64,000 nt of DNA from Limnephilus marmoratus (GCA_917880885.1 OU862919.1:53171058-53235057), one strand, 5' to 3'. Counted from the stretch's first letter, positions 51,029 through 63,377 are shown. Program-made: numbers and translations. Notes: generated by a model not told the origin, from the sequence alone.

Positions 51029-51541
51029 GTTAGTAATTTAATTGTCTCCAAGAATGTAAAATGTTTATGTTGATTACCAAAATATTACACGTACTCACTA
51101 ATAATACAGGTATTATAAATAAATATATTTATTCGTAGAAGATAATATTAACAATAACTCTCAAACGAAAAACGTAAAACAATAAATCAGAGAATGATGC
51201 AGACGCATCTACAAATATATTTATATTAATTAACATCCGCTGTTAACTTCTATGCCACGATTATTTGGCGTGCACTCGCAGCTTCAAGTAGGAAACTAAT
51301 CTTATTTCAAAATGCATTAGCAAGCGGAATCCGCTCACCCAGACATAACATGATTCTTCTCACAAAAAGAAACAAAGTGCAGTACTTACCACAAAAAAGA
51401 AAGCATTAGCACGGTTATTCTCACCTTTATACTCGCAGAGCAATGCATTTTCTAACAACAGAATCAAAACCTAAGTATACAAAGAAAATATGTGAAAGTG
51501 AAATTATATTGTACTTTTATTGTAAATCTTATATATAAAAA
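51029..51541. other. Unassigned AT-rich stretch
   Basis: Nothing recognised. Confidence 0.4.
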
Positions 51542-52175
51542 TCTCGTATCACGGTGTTTGTGGTCGCACTCCTCCGAAACGGCATGACCGATTTTTATGA
51601 AATTTTTTATGTATATTTGGTTGGTATGAGAATAGGTTCTAAAGTATATTTCATATCGCTAGGTGATTAGGGTGTCCCTACCCTATTTTTATTTTTTTTA
51701 TTTGGCATCAAAAAATATTTATAACCACAAATTTTAACCCTCCTACTCCCACCCTCCTATTTTTTAATCGCGATTTTAGTATGTTTGCACTTATTAACAA
51801 ATTTAACCGTCTTTCGTATTTAAAACAGAATGAAATTATTTATGTTGTTGAATGACAGATGGTGCTATGTCCGCCTCAGCGAACTTTAAGCCACACATGC
51901 GCAAGATATTAACGAGAAGCATCGCGTTATTTTGATATTTCATTCGGCATCATGTTCTCGCGTGGGCAAACCATTGAGCTTATTTGTGTTGGCTAAAGAC
52001 GGACAGACAAAAAATATCGGACACTGAATTGCTCTTCAAAATTCATATTGATTTTCTTTATTTTATTTTCCTACTTTAGTTGTTTTTTTTGCTTTTATCG
52101 GCGGTTATCGTCTACAACCAAAATATTCACTAGAAATAATTTTTATGGCAGAACAACGTTCGTCGATTCAGCTAG
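51542..52175 (+). mobile_element. Helitron-type non-autonomous element
   Basis: Starts TC after an A and ends CTAG before a T, the Helitron insertion rule. The 3' hairpin GAAC-AAC-GTTC sits about 10 bases before CTAG. The 5' end has TCTCGTATCACGGTG and CACTCCTCCGAAACGGC, text I know from insect Helitron-like repeats. No Rep/helicase is encoded. Confidence 0.6.
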
Positions 52176-52447
52176 TATATATATATATATAAAAAAAATG
52201 CTGGGATAATTATAATAGAACGTTAATTTATCATTTTGTTTTGTAATCATTGATTCTATTGTCAAAAAAAGTCACTGCTCATTGTATTGAATGTGACTAC
52301 ATTCAGGGTTTTTCCCGGAATGCAGATGGTTTTCCACAGTGCCTCTAGGGATATACTTATATTTATCTTTCATCACATAAAAGGATAAATATAATAATGC
52401 ATAATCGTACGAGAAGCAGCATTTTTTTATGAGAATACCTCACAAGA
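52176..52447. other. Unassigned stretch
   Basis: Starts with a short TA microsatellite; nothing else recognised. Confidence 0.35.
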
Positions 52448-52860
52448 CCACCTCACACCATAGTCTCACTGCTCCCGTCTGGAGTCAGTGAGACTATGGT
52501 TTCCCCTATTGGGGTATGTTGTGAGGCTGAAGGTAAGTGGGAAGGGGAAAGATGTGAGAAAAATGAAAGTGGGGAATTACCTGACGATTCAGATCTAGTC
52601 ACCAAATCGGCTAATGCCATTTCAAGCAACGTTTTAATTCTGAATGGTGTTCTTACGCCAGGGCGACATTGAGAGTATATTCCACCCAGGAACTGCACCG
52701 CAAATATACCTTATGTTATTTTAAATGATTAAATTGTTAAAAAAACACATATCGATTAAATGAAATTTAACAGCGGACACCGAAATTTAAACCCGCGACC
52801 CTCTTAGAGAGTCTTGCCCCTCGACCACGGAGGTCGAATATGAAATGAATGAAACAGGGG
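52448..52860 (-). mobile_element. SINE1 copy, full length
   Basis: Minus strand: tRNA-like head TCCGTGGTCGAGGGGCAAG with B-box GCGGGTTTAAATTTCGG, body with CAATGTCGCCCTGGCGTAAG and the tail CTCACAACATACCCCAATAG. The very 3' end is a strong hairpin: CCATAGTCTCACTG (52458-52471) pairs with 52486-52499, with CTCC/GGAG stacked inside. Confidence 0.78.
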
Positions 52861-53019
52861 GTGTGTGACTTTGCGGGATTAATTAGGAAGGTACATTAAA
52901 TTTTAAAACAATGACACATTATATGATTTCATATTAAAATTCTTTTATGTTACAAAATGAAACATTATGAAATGTATCATAAAATGGGCGTCCCGGTAAG
53001 TTCTTTTTTCCTCAGGGCC

Positions 53020-54375
53020 TCCGAAAATCCACATTTCGTTGAAAGATGTTCTTACGATCGTACAGGGCGGTTCCAACGAGAAAGATTAATTATTCTCCGT
53101 ACCAGATTTTTAAAATTATAACTCAATATCGATTTTATTTCATTCCAAATTTGCTTTACTTTATACCTACATCCAAAAATGCTGAAAGGCGTGATGATAA
53201 AACTATTAAAATTTTGTAATTATTTTTTGATCATAAGTATTTTTCATTTTTCAATAATGTTTAACCCGTCTAATCACAGGAGACCCAAGTTGTCCCAAAA
53301 CATCATAATATGCCGTTATAATAACAGGAGACCCAGATTGTCCCAGAGCGACAGTGCATTATTAAAAGTTAAATATCTCTCTTCCTGTCAGGTGAATATT
53401 TGTGATTTCTTTTATGTTAAAAACGGAATGAAATAATGCTTTTCATTGTCTCAGAATTATATGAGCTAGGTTTTTTCAGATATTTTACAAATTCCGATCA
53501 AAAGTGATGGTTTAATTTTTCGCCAATTTGTGACGTATCACATATTTAATTTTAAAATAAAATTGTATGAAAGTGATAAAAAGTGAGGTGACAGTTTTAT
53601 TACAAATTTTATTTAGAAAAGGAGTCTGTATTTTAAATTTTAAGTTTATTCTATTTTAATTACTTTAATTTGAATATTCGCAGGTATGCATTTTTTAGCC
53701 AATTTAAATTTCCAATATTAAAATTTTAATATTTAGAAACAAAAATGTCGATTTCTAATAAACATTATTAGAGATTACATTATTAGATATACAAGATTAT
53801 TTTATCTAGATTTTAGAACAATTTTTGTTTTTGCAAAAGCGTTAAAAAAAACCAACAAATAGGAACATTTAAAATGCATGGGAAGAACCAGAAATTTTGC
53901 GCGCAAACCTTGATAGGCAAAATTTGACAGAAAATTATTTTCTTATTATTCGAAGGGTTAAGCAAAATAAGAATGTAAAAAAAATCTGAAATATATTAGT
54001 TTGTAAGTGCGCAAATAAATACAAAAACGGACTAATTTTCTTCAAGAAACACATGTACGCGTATATTTTTTAATGATTTTATTTAAACTAAAATTAAAAT
54101 TCTGAAACATTCGTTTACCTGATAATGTATTGTTTTATTTTACTGCATGATTATATGATTTGAAATGGGTGTTGTATAGTACAAAATCTTTTATAAAAAT
54201 TTAGCAAATCTGCCAACGACCTAATTATACTAAAAATAATATTTTTTTCTCAAAATTTAAAACATGCTTTTACTAAATAAAAGAGCAATCTTTCGAAATC
54301 AATTTATTTTTTTGTGGAAAAGAGTCAATACGTCTAAAATCTGATTTAAAAATGACATATTTCTGGTGTTCTCTG
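53020..54375 (+). repeat. Repeat R, long copy
   Basis: The left end (53020-53170: GAAAATCCACATTTCGT, CTTACGATCGTACAGGGCGG) and the right end (54170-54375: ATCTGCCAACGACC, GAGTCAATACG) match the inverted copy at 62.05-62.46 kb, where the two ends lie directly together. About 1 kb in the middle exists only here. It has a duplicated AGGAGACCCA...TTGTCCCA motif (53278, 53328). No protein motif is seen. Confidence 0.7.
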
Positions 54376-55815
54376 GTGATACCCTCATAATGTAAAAAAA
54401 AATAATGTCGGAGTACCTACCTTCTTTGAAAAGGATTTATACCATGTTATCATTATTTTGTAACTCAAGATTTAAAAAAAAAAATTTAATTGGGTTACAT
54501 GCACAAATAGTACCTATATGCTTTCAATCATTCAAAACGGAAACGAAAAATTGTGTAAAAAAAATTTACGATGAATTTATTTCTTTGAAAATAAGAATCC
54601 CTTTGTAAATTGTGATTATGAAAAGGTTGCTGAGTTTTTCACGGTGTGTCGTAAAATACTTTTTTTGCTTTACCTCACAATCGTTACTGCTTATTCTATA
54701 AAATAAACGTACAGTGAATTTGCAACTATATTATGCTTGTGTTATATTTGTAATACCTTCATTGAGAAATTTCTTTCATTGCGTAGTAAAAATAGTGGAC
54801 AAATAAACTGGATTTAGATGTTTCCAATATTATGAATATTCAAATATAGGAAAGTGGGAATTTATTTTGTTGAGAAAACTATAAAATTGCATTTCACGTA
54901 AGTGGGCTTAATGCATCCGTGATTCCTGAAATATTTGATCAAAGAAAGTTTATCCTTCTGACGAAATGGATTTACCGTTCCAATGCGATACACCTTTTTA
55001 TATTTGCAAACGATTTAACTCTAACCGAAGGAAAGTTTCATCATTGACAGTGATAAATTGACGTTTTACATTCCCATTGGATAAACTATAAGGAGTGAGT
55101 GTTTCCACTTAACGTTATTCAGGGAGGTTCGTGCATTTGATTCAGGAAATTTCCACCATCAAATAAACTACAAATTTCCTCCGTCAAACATATGGGAAAA
55201 GGAAATTTCTCGTTCTTTTAAGAAGTTTCCTTGAGATCTGACAAAATGCTTTCGAGGTTGAAAGAATTGCCCTTTATGTCAATCTTTCACAATCCGGTAA
55301 AATAGTTGTACACCTTTCCAGGAAAGTGGATATTCGTACTTTAACACACAGATTCAAGAGTTTCTCTAACGTAAATAATAATTAGCTGTTTCAATGAATA
55401 TTTTTTAAACAGGTTTCTTTACCAAGCAAAAGACCACCGTTTAGAAAAGTTGCATGAAGAGCTTTTAGCAGTATTTTTTCTCCTTTTTTAAGAGTCAGGT
55501 AGACACTTCCCACCCTTCCTCTTTACCACTTCCTTCAGCCTGTCAACATACTTTAAAATGGCGATGCTAAAGACCCATCTCCAGGCAGTTGGGCCTATCT
55601 TGAGGTAATATCAAAAAAAGGATTTCCTACAAGCAATTTGAAATCAACGTCTAATGTTCACGTAATTACAGATACTAGAAAATATTTATATATGTCACAT
55701 TGTCTCGTTTAAAAAATATTATCTTGCACATTCGTAACAAGCAAAACTCGGTCGAAATGTTTCCACCCGCACCTGTTTTTCGATCCAAGTTTTTACGAAA
55801 GCTCTCAAAAAATAC
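54376..55815. other. Unassigned AT-rich stretch
   Basis: A 70-codon frame (55700-55912) runs into the tandem array and is not recognised. Nothing else supported. Confidence 0.4.
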
Positions 55816-56705
55816 GAGTCGCTTTCTTCCGGTCTTAAACGCCTCCGGTAGTTCTGCAAGTTGGATTGGCTTTCATGTCAAATACGGAAAGAGTAGGTAC
55901 TTCTCACCATAGATTGGGGTTCTGCGCAACACCTCAAGCTTGAGGGAAGATGCACGAAATTTAGCGAAAGAGACTTGGTAAATATTAACTTATGAGTCGC
56001 TTTCTTCCGGTCTTAAACGCCTCCGGTAGTTCTGCAAGTTGGATTGGCTTTCATGTCAAATACGGAAAGAGTAGGTACTTCTCACCATAGATTGGGGTTC
56101 TGCGCAACACCTCAAGCTTGAGGGAAGATGCACGAAATTTAGCGAAAGAGACTTGGTAAATATTAACTTATGAGTCGCTTTCTTCCGGTCTTAAACGCCT
56201 CCGGTAGTTCTGCAAGTTGGATTGGCTTTCATGTCAAATACGGAAAGAGTAGGTACTTCTCACCATAGATTGGGGTTCTGCGCAACACCTCAAGCTTGAG
56301 GGAAGATGCACGAAATTTAGCGAAAGAGACTTGGTAAATATTAACTTATGAGTCGCTTTCTTCCGGTCTTAAACGCCTCCGGTAGTTCTGCAAGTTGGAT
56401 TGGCTTTCATGTCAAATACGGAAAGAGTAGGTACTTCTCACAATAGATTGGGGTTCTGCGCAACACCTCAAGCTTGAGGGAAGATGCACGAAATTTAGCG
56501 AAAGAGACTTGGTAAATATTAACTTATGAGTCGCTTTCTTCCGGTCTTAAACGCCTCCGGTAGTTCTGCAAGTTGGATTGGCTTTCATGTCAAATACGGA
56601 AAGAGTAGGTACTTCTCACCATAGATTGGGGTTCTGCGCAACACCTCAAGCTTGAGGTAAGATGCACGAAATTTAGCGAAAGAGACTTGGTAAATATTAA
56701 CTTAT
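55816..56705. repeat. 178-bp tandem satellite, five units
   Basis: Units start GAGTCGCTTTCTTCCGG at 55816, 55994, 56172, 56350 and 56528, exactly 178 bases apart. I see only single-base differences (for example CACAATAG at about 56439, GAGGTAAG at about 56655). Each has the palindrome CCTCAAGCTTGAGG. Confidence 0.95.
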
Positions 56706-57118
56706 ATTAATTTATACCACCAAGTCATAGATCGGCATAATTTATGTTTTGATTTTTGAATGGTCCTTTTTAAACTCCGATTTTCATCCCGTTGGAGCTT
56801 TTTATCAAAATTTGATCTAAATTATGCCGATCAACATATTATGTTTTATATTTGTGTGAAACTCCTAACGTCAGTTTAAAAAATTTGAAAAACAATTTGT
56901 GTGAATCTCCTAATGTCAGTATTAACAATTTGAAAGACAATTAATAATTATTACAAATCTCTCAGTTTCGGAAAAACCTTATAACTTGCAAACCAGTTCG
57001 AAAAAGTAATTTCGAGGTCCAGGAACTTTAACTTTATTCGAATAAATAAATATTACATTATTTAATGAAAATAACAAACTTTGTTTGAACCAATATTTTT
57101 GATCAAAAATATTAACGA

Positions 57119-57330
57119 CGGCCTCCGTGGTCGAAGGGTAAGGCCTTAACTTACTTGGTCGCAGGATCGAATTACAGCATGCGCACATAAATTTAACTTA
57201 AACTTGTGTTATTTCACAATTAATTCATTAAAAATAATATACGGTATATTTGCGGCACGTTCCAGAGCGGAAGATACTCTCAGTATCGCCCTGGTATAAG
57301 ACCACGATTCAGTATTGAGATCATGTAAAA
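57119..57330 (+). mobile_element. SINE1 copy, 3'-truncated
   Basis: Head CGGCCTCCGTGGTCGAAGGG, B-box region GCAGGATCGAATTACAGC, body through GTATCGCCCTGGTATAAGAC; the tail after about 57330 is missing. Confidence 0.75.
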
Positions 57331-57462
57331 AAAAACAAAGTATGTGAAGTATAACTGGAAAAATTCTGGTGAAAAAACTTTTGGTTTTTAAACGTGTTTA
57401 TAATTTCTTCTTCAATATTCACAGATCCACTTTGTGGCTTTAATTTAATTTAAAGAACGTAC

Positions 57463-57912
57463 AGGTACTACATATTGTTCGAAATATAACAGCCACAAAC
57501 ATTAGTTTACAACTTGGCAACAACCCAAACCCAACCCATTATAACGATGGAGTAATTTGGATGGGCCAGTTCTCTAATACATACCTGCGACCATTCCTTC
57601 CATGTTATTTCTGACTCTTTATAGAGAAATAAATGATAAGAGATTATGTTGAACGGAACTTAGGTGTATTTAAAACTTCACATTTAATGATTTAAAATAC
57701 ACCGCAATTATTTGTACTAAGTTTAACAAGAGTGAAAACTAAGAGATGCACGATTGCAAACCACCAAGACCCGAAGCACCTTCTGGAATGATTTTCAAGA
57801 ACGCGAAATATGCTAGGTCACCGGAACTGTCATTTGGATGCTTGGTTTTGGGTATTGCCAAGTTGTAAACTAATGTTTGTGGCTGTTATATTTCGAACAA
57901 TATGTAGTACCT
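57463..57912. mobile_element. 450-bp MITE with 58-bp identical inverted ends
   Basis: 57463-57520 and 57855-57912 are exact reverse complements (start AGGTACTACATATTGTTCGA). The interior also has a hairpin, GGTGTATTTAAAA with TTTTAAAATACACC-like sequence, at about 57663-57704. The target duplication is unclear, and no transposase is encoded, so the superfamily is open. Confidence 0.82.
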
Positions 57913-58307
57913 ACAAACACAAATCATTTAGCACACACCACTATTTAATAAAAAATATCAACATGTTTAATAATTGATGGTTTCTTTGTCAGAATAAAAT
58001 TAAAATTATTAAAAATAACAATAGACGAACTAGTTTTAACAAAAAAATATTACAAAGAGTAGTGATTAATTAGTTAAAGGTTTCATAAAAAAACAATTAC
58101 TTGAAATAAAAAATATTTTTATATTGAAATCTTTTAAAAAATAACACTAAGTAATCAAAATATCCGAATAACAAAAATAAATTATTATCATTAAAGGTAA
58201 ATAAGAAAATTGATTTAAGATGTGGAAATTAAAAAAATATATTTCGTTATTGATAATATTAACGCTTTAAACATGTTTAAATATGGTGGTCTAAACATAG
58301 ATCTTCA
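57913..58307. other. Unassigned AT-rich stretch
   Basis: Nothing recognised. Confidence 0.4.
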
Positions 58308-58361
58308 TAGAAAAATGAAATAATCCAACTTTGTATAAACCACTTATATGATGCGCAAATC

Positions 58362-58394
58362 CGACCGGTTTCTGAACAAACGTTCCTTCGTCAG
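58362..58394 (-). ncRNA. Hammerhead ribozyme motif, left arm
   Basis: Minus strand: CTGACGA (58394-58388), stem II GGAAC/GTTCA (one pair lost), GAAAC, CG, GTC. Predicted cleavage after 58363. Confidence 0.7.
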
Positions 58395-58960
58395 GGAAAG
58401 CTTATACTAATTTGACAGTTTCGAACAATGTTTTATTATGGTAGGGGTGGAGCCGTTGCTAGATAATAATGTAGATTGGGTGGGTAGGTATTAGTGTAGA
58501 GTGGGTGGGTAGGGGAACAAATCCATGATTGGGCTGTATGACAATATTTTTTGTTTGTTGATAATAGATTCATTATTTTTAAGGGATTTTTTAATTTCCA
58601 AGGCTTCTAAGTCATCTAAACGTTTTCCTTTATGATTAATATGAAGAATATTTATCCCTGTATTTTTTGAAAAAATAAAGTTTTGAAAAAAATACAGGGA
58701 TAAATATTCTTCATATTAATCATAAAGGAAAACGTTTAGATGACTTAGAAGCCTTGGAAATTAAAAAATCCCTTAAAAATAATGAATCTATTATCAACAA
58801 ACAAAAAATATTGTCATACAGCCCAATCATGGATTTGTTCCCCTACCCACCCACTCTACACTAATACCTACCCACCCACTCTACATTATTATCTAGCAAC
58901 GGCTCCACCCCTACCATAATAAAACATTGTTCGAAACTGTCAAATTAGTATAAGCTTTCC

Positions 58961-58993
58961 CTGACGAAGGAACGTTTGTTCCGAAACCGGTCG
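58961..58993 (+). ncRNA. Hammerhead ribozyme motif, right arm
   Basis: Plus strand: CTGACGA at 58961-58967, stem II GGAAC/GTTCC, GAAAC at 58983-58987, CG, GTC. Predicted cleavage after 58992. All conserved core bases are present; stem I starts TCC/GGA. Confidence 0.78.
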
Positions 58994-59048
58994 GATTTGC
59001 GCATCATATAAGTGGTTTATACAAAAGTTGAATTATTTCATTTTTCTA

Positions 59049-59719
59049 CAATGGATAACCACAAAGTAATAGCTACATTCAAAAAGCTTTTAAAAAAAAA
59101 TTTCACCTAAATTAAAATGGACCAAAGGGAATTTGCAAGTATTAAAGAAATATTTTTACTACCATAAATACGCTTGCACATACGAGTAGGTTCAGATGCG
59201 TTTTCAGAAAATTGTCAAAATAGTTTTTAGATCCCTCGTCTCTCGTATAATCCCCTTTCTCATCTCACAAATTCGAGCTTTTATGAGAATTTTCTTCACT
59301 TTGTGAGTTGGACATTCTGGGATGCAATAACTTCGAAATAGGTCAAAACGAAGACCGTATTATAGTGATGGGAAGAGAGATGCAAGATGAACATTGTGGC
59401 TTATCAGATTGGGTTGGTAAATATCATTGGAGAAGTCAATGGAAAGAAGAGTTTTGTGGACGCATATGTATAATATGCCTGACCGAAGCAAGTTCAATTT
59501 TACCTTTTTTGTCAAATTGATCAAATATCGAAACTTTGCCCCCAGAAACTCAATTTCATTTGCCTTTCTGAGGCCTTGGAATAGAAAGGTAAATTGGTGG
59601 CATTAGTTTTCATTAAAACGTAGAAAATATTGGTATTCATCGCACGTTTTAGGAATTTTCTCTTCAGAGGTGAATTTGGTCGCGATTCTTAAACTGATTA
59701 GTTATTTTTTCTTTTGTTT
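59049..59719. other. Unassigned stretch
   Basis: A 70-codon frame (59308-59520) is not recognised. Confidence 0.35.
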
Positions 59720-60145
59720 TTATTTCATTAGTTTTAAAAGGTGTTTCCGGAAAATAATTTTCCTTGGGGCCTACAAATATGGGTCTTTTAAATGAAAAGA
59801 AGAAGAGGTTATTATAGGAAGGAAAAAAAGTATGTGGGATGGGTAGGAATCTGTGTAGGGTTAGTGTGTCCAGTGGTGATGGACGTATGAATCCATCCCC
59901 ACCACTGTAGTAAAAAGGGATGGATTGAGAGAATCCTGCTAGAGAGGTTAAAAAAGAACTCAACCATTCTAACAATCCGGCAGTTGGGTAGAGTAATCCA
60001 GTGCTAAGACCAGTCAAATCTCATCTCTGCTATGTCACCAAACGTAGTGAACTATTTGGATGACCTATGGCAGAGGTGTTGGTTTCCCAATGAATGGTTC
60101 CCGGAGCGATGGTACTCATACCCGCCTCCCAAATTGATTACCTTC
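59720..60145 (-). mobile_element. SINE2 copy
   Basis: Minus strand: GGGAGGCGGGTATGAGTACC head at 60138, then GGTTTCCGGAT-type internal sequence and the LINE A-type 3' end at about 59740 with weakened stems. Frames across it are chance. Confidence 0.75.
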
Positions 60146-60239
60146 AAAGTAACAACTTACGGACAACTAAAGTTTGCGTTCTTTTTTTCCGTTCATGAAT
60201 GTAAGAACGGTTATACAGAAGTACCATAATTATACAATA

Positions 60240-60690
60240 TTTTTAGTTGTCCATAGCCTGCCTCACTAGGTTGAACCTGTATTGAGGCAGAATTTTTTGT
60301 TAAATGTTTCTTACAATTTTATCTATGGTTTTTTATAAAAGTATAATGTAGGTTTCTAATCAGCAAAAACTTTATTTTAGTTTACATCATTGTTTGCATA
60401 CACAATACAAAAACTGCAAGGTTAATACTACAATAATAACTGTCAATGACAGGGAGTTTGGGTGAGGGCACCAGTATAGGCTCGGTCGTTAGAATATATC
60501 CATATTTTAACATATTTTTTAAACTCTTTCTGTGTTTGACTCAGTTTGATGTTTTCTGGGAGAATGTTAAATATTTTCGTGGCAAAGTATCTAAAGCTGC
60601 ATTGACCAAAGGTGGAAGAGAGCGCTGGAACTAGTAAAATAGCATCAGCAATATTATTATTTAGTCATAACTTAAATTCAGTAGTTCGAA
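60240..60690 (-). pseudogene. LINE ORF2 end and 3' UTR (minus strand)
   Basis: Minus strand reads VPALSSTFGQCSFRYFATKI, FNILPENIKLSQTQKEFKKY, then VKIWIF and a stop near 60,495. The F-N-x-L-P-x-x-I...FK pattern is the LINE ORF2 end. Below, TGCCTCACTAG...TGTATTGAGGCA forms the same hairpin as at 26,000, so both belong to related families. Confidence 0.7.
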
Positions 60691-62049
60691 CAAGCAATAA
60701 ATTGGCTTAAAAATCTTTTTGTATTCTCAATAGCACAAATATTACATATTGCGATAACATTTGTTTATTCAGATTTGATGAAAAAAGCGTATCCATCATA
60801 TAAATCTTTAAAGGGAGCACTAAATTAAATACATGTGTTATGTTAAAAAAACATTAAAGTCAAGCTTCCCAAATACCGCTCTTCAAAGGCTTTCGTTAGT
60901 TAGAAAAGTCATGGGTGTTTTTTATTGTTTATTACTGTTTGTTTCTGGGTAATATGTAGACAAGCAATGGATCGATAAGTTGAAAGTAGTTTTTCCATAT
61001 TACACAATATGGTAAAGATAAAGTAAAATATGGAGGAAACTGGTTGCGTAAATATATCACTCTATAATAATATGTTCTTATAAAAAACCTGGCTTCATAT
61101 ATCATTTCAAGTAGAAATAAGCATATACGAACTTTTCAACTGGATAATAGTAAAGTAGGAAGGTATATATAACATATTTTTCACGTCCAAAAAAAAAAAA
61201 TCAACCTAAACTGCGATAACTGAGTATCTACGTTAGTTTATGTCGGTTTTGCAACGCTTGGTGCTCTCGTTCTTCCAAGAGTAAGGATGTATGCCCGAGA
61301 TCCCATTCCAATATATGTATAGCTACATCACAGGGGGGAAGAGATTTACGATTGACAGGTGAAATCCATATTCATACCATTTAGATGGGGGGTGAAATTG
61401 TTGAGAGGAAAATAAGATTACATACATACATTTTTTAACGTAAGTAAGTAGTAAAATTGCAAATAAAAGTTTCAGATTTATGTATTTCAAGAAAAGGTAT
61501 TAAATATTTTTATCTCCTCTCTGAAAAGATACACATGACTGATATATAATATTTGTTGTAAAATATAGGTATGTTTACATTGATGTAATTCATATTTTTT
61601 TGTATACAGGAAGAAATAGCACGTACCCGAAATATTTTAACCAGCGTTTCCTGAGTGTAATTGTAGTAAAAACATGTCATTTTGCTGTCCGGTGAATTTT
61701 TTTTTTTTTTTAAACAAAAAAATCTTTCGCACGTCAGATATGTCACATGGCGATGGTATAAGTGACGTTAACTCTCCCTCCTCTGTTACCGTGCTGGTAG
61801 AATGTGATGGACCGCGCACGTCAACCCTGCTGACTGCTGACTGAACTGAACTACTCAGTTTTGACGAATGATGGAACATTATACTTTTTGTTTATTTCAA
61901 AACAAAAATCTTCGGACAGTAAAATGAATCTGCATTTTTTACTCCAAATATGCTCGGTAATTGCTGGTTAAAATCCTTCGGGTACATGCTGTTGCACCCT
62001 GTAAATCAATTAAAATTTTTAAAATTAAACCGGTGTTCGGTGATAATAA
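60691..62049. other. Unassigned AT-rich stretch
   Basis: The first part may be more decayed LINE sequence. Nothing else supported. Confidence 0.35.
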
Positions 62050-62460
62050 TCAATTTTCTTTTAAATATTAAGAGGTAATTACCAGAGAAGACCAGAAATA
62101 TGTCATTTTTAAATCAGATTTTGGACGTATTGACTCTTTTCCACAAATAATCATAAATGGATTTCGAAAGATTGTTCTTTTCTAGCATTCGCATGTTTTA
62201 AGTTTTGAGAAAAAATGTTTATTTTTAGTAAAATAAGGTTATACCATAGATCGTTGGCAGATTTGTTAAATTTTCAAAAAAGATTTTGTATTATACCACA
62301 CCATGTAGGTATAAATTAAAGCAAATTCGGAATGAAATAAAATCGATATTGAGTTATAATTTTAAAAAGCTGGTACGGAGAATAATTAATCTTTCGCATT
62401 GTAACCGCCCTGCACGATCGTAAGAACAATTTTCGACGAAATGTGGATTTTCGGCCGCTT
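62050..62460 (-). repeat. Repeat R, short copy
   Basis: Inverted relative to 53.0-54.4 kb. The left and right ends are joined at ACCTACAT/GGTGTGGTATAATAC; the middle 1 kb is absent. Confidence 0.72.
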
Positions 62461-63299
62461 CGAACGCTCTTAACATTGACAACGGCTGAGGATTGTTATT
62501 CATATTACCAAATTATTATCGCAGACCCGTGAAAAATCAGGGGACGGTCTTAATTTTTCTAAAATCAGTTTCAATTTTGAAAATGAATATTTTATTTTAG
62601 GTAGGTTTCAGGTGCTTGAAACCTTGTCTGAATTCTTCACATAATCTGTTACAATTTTAAAATTGACATTTAAATTCAAAGCAAATTTGAGTCTATAAAA
62701 CTAGACGCAGGACGCACAGACAATTAAAATTGGTATTTTATGATAGCTTCTTAATAACAATGCACACCTACAGACTAGCTACTATTGAATATTGAAACTA
62801 ACTTTTGGATTCTTGGATAAGTTTGCGCTCAAACATCAAATACAAAATCGTAATAATCGAAGACAAACAATGAATGTCATCATCTTGAATCAGACGTGGA
62901 GATGCTTTGTAGACTACTTAATCAAAAGCAAAGTATTGATCTTCACGAAACAAAGACATCGATTAACCTTGTCAACTGAAATATGTAGACAATCTTGGAA
63001 ATTCAAACCATGACAAAATTAACACATTCGCATCACAGAACGTATCGGATGTTTTGTGGAGGTTGAGCTGAAAATATTATTTTTCTGCATTTCGTGCAAA
63101 GAAAAGTATTTTTTTGGGTTTTATACACGATTATTATTGGTATTTTACGTGTCTTGCTAAGTAGTCAGTGGCGGTGAATGAAATTTTTGTGGTGGAGGGT
63201 GTAGACAAACCGCTGTTTCATCTATTATTTTTAATCGTAGTATGAGCACGGTAGGCTAGTCGCAAACCTTCCTCATCAGAACCTATACTATATTATATA
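62461..63299. other. Unassigned AT-rich stretch
   Basis: Nothing recognised. Confidence 0.4.
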
Positions 63300-63360
63300 T
63301 ATATAACTTGCTGACCCGGCGAACTTCGTAACGCCTCAGAATCACTGAACTGAATCGCCT
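63300..63360 (-). repeat. Helitron-like 3' end relic
   Basis: Minus strand ends CGAAGTTCGCCGGGTCAGC then AAGT, with the small hairpin CGAA-G-TTCG. It resembles 3' ends of insect Helitron-like repeats but has CAAG rather than CTAG. Confidence 0.35.
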
Positions 63361-63377
63361 CAGAACTGTTGTGTTAA

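Larger units (their letters stand above)
58308..59048. mobile_element. Penelope-like palindrome, about 740 bp
   Basis: 58308-58676 and 58682-59048 are near-perfect reverse complements, with only a few bases between them. Each arm is the last part of the Penelope GIY-YIG domain (INILHINHKGKRLDDLEALE), the 3' UTR and a hammerhead. Arms differ at single bases only. The ends AGAAAAATGAAATAAT and the complement also occur at 43,390. The arms meet at their coding ends, with hammerheads outermost. Confidence 0.88.

Noticed and set aside
55816..56705. CRISPR-like array or gene repeats
   Set aside because: Units are contiguous 178-bp copies without spacers; it is a satellite.
59664..60017. Protein on the minus strand
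   Set aside because: It lies wholly within a SINE2 copy.
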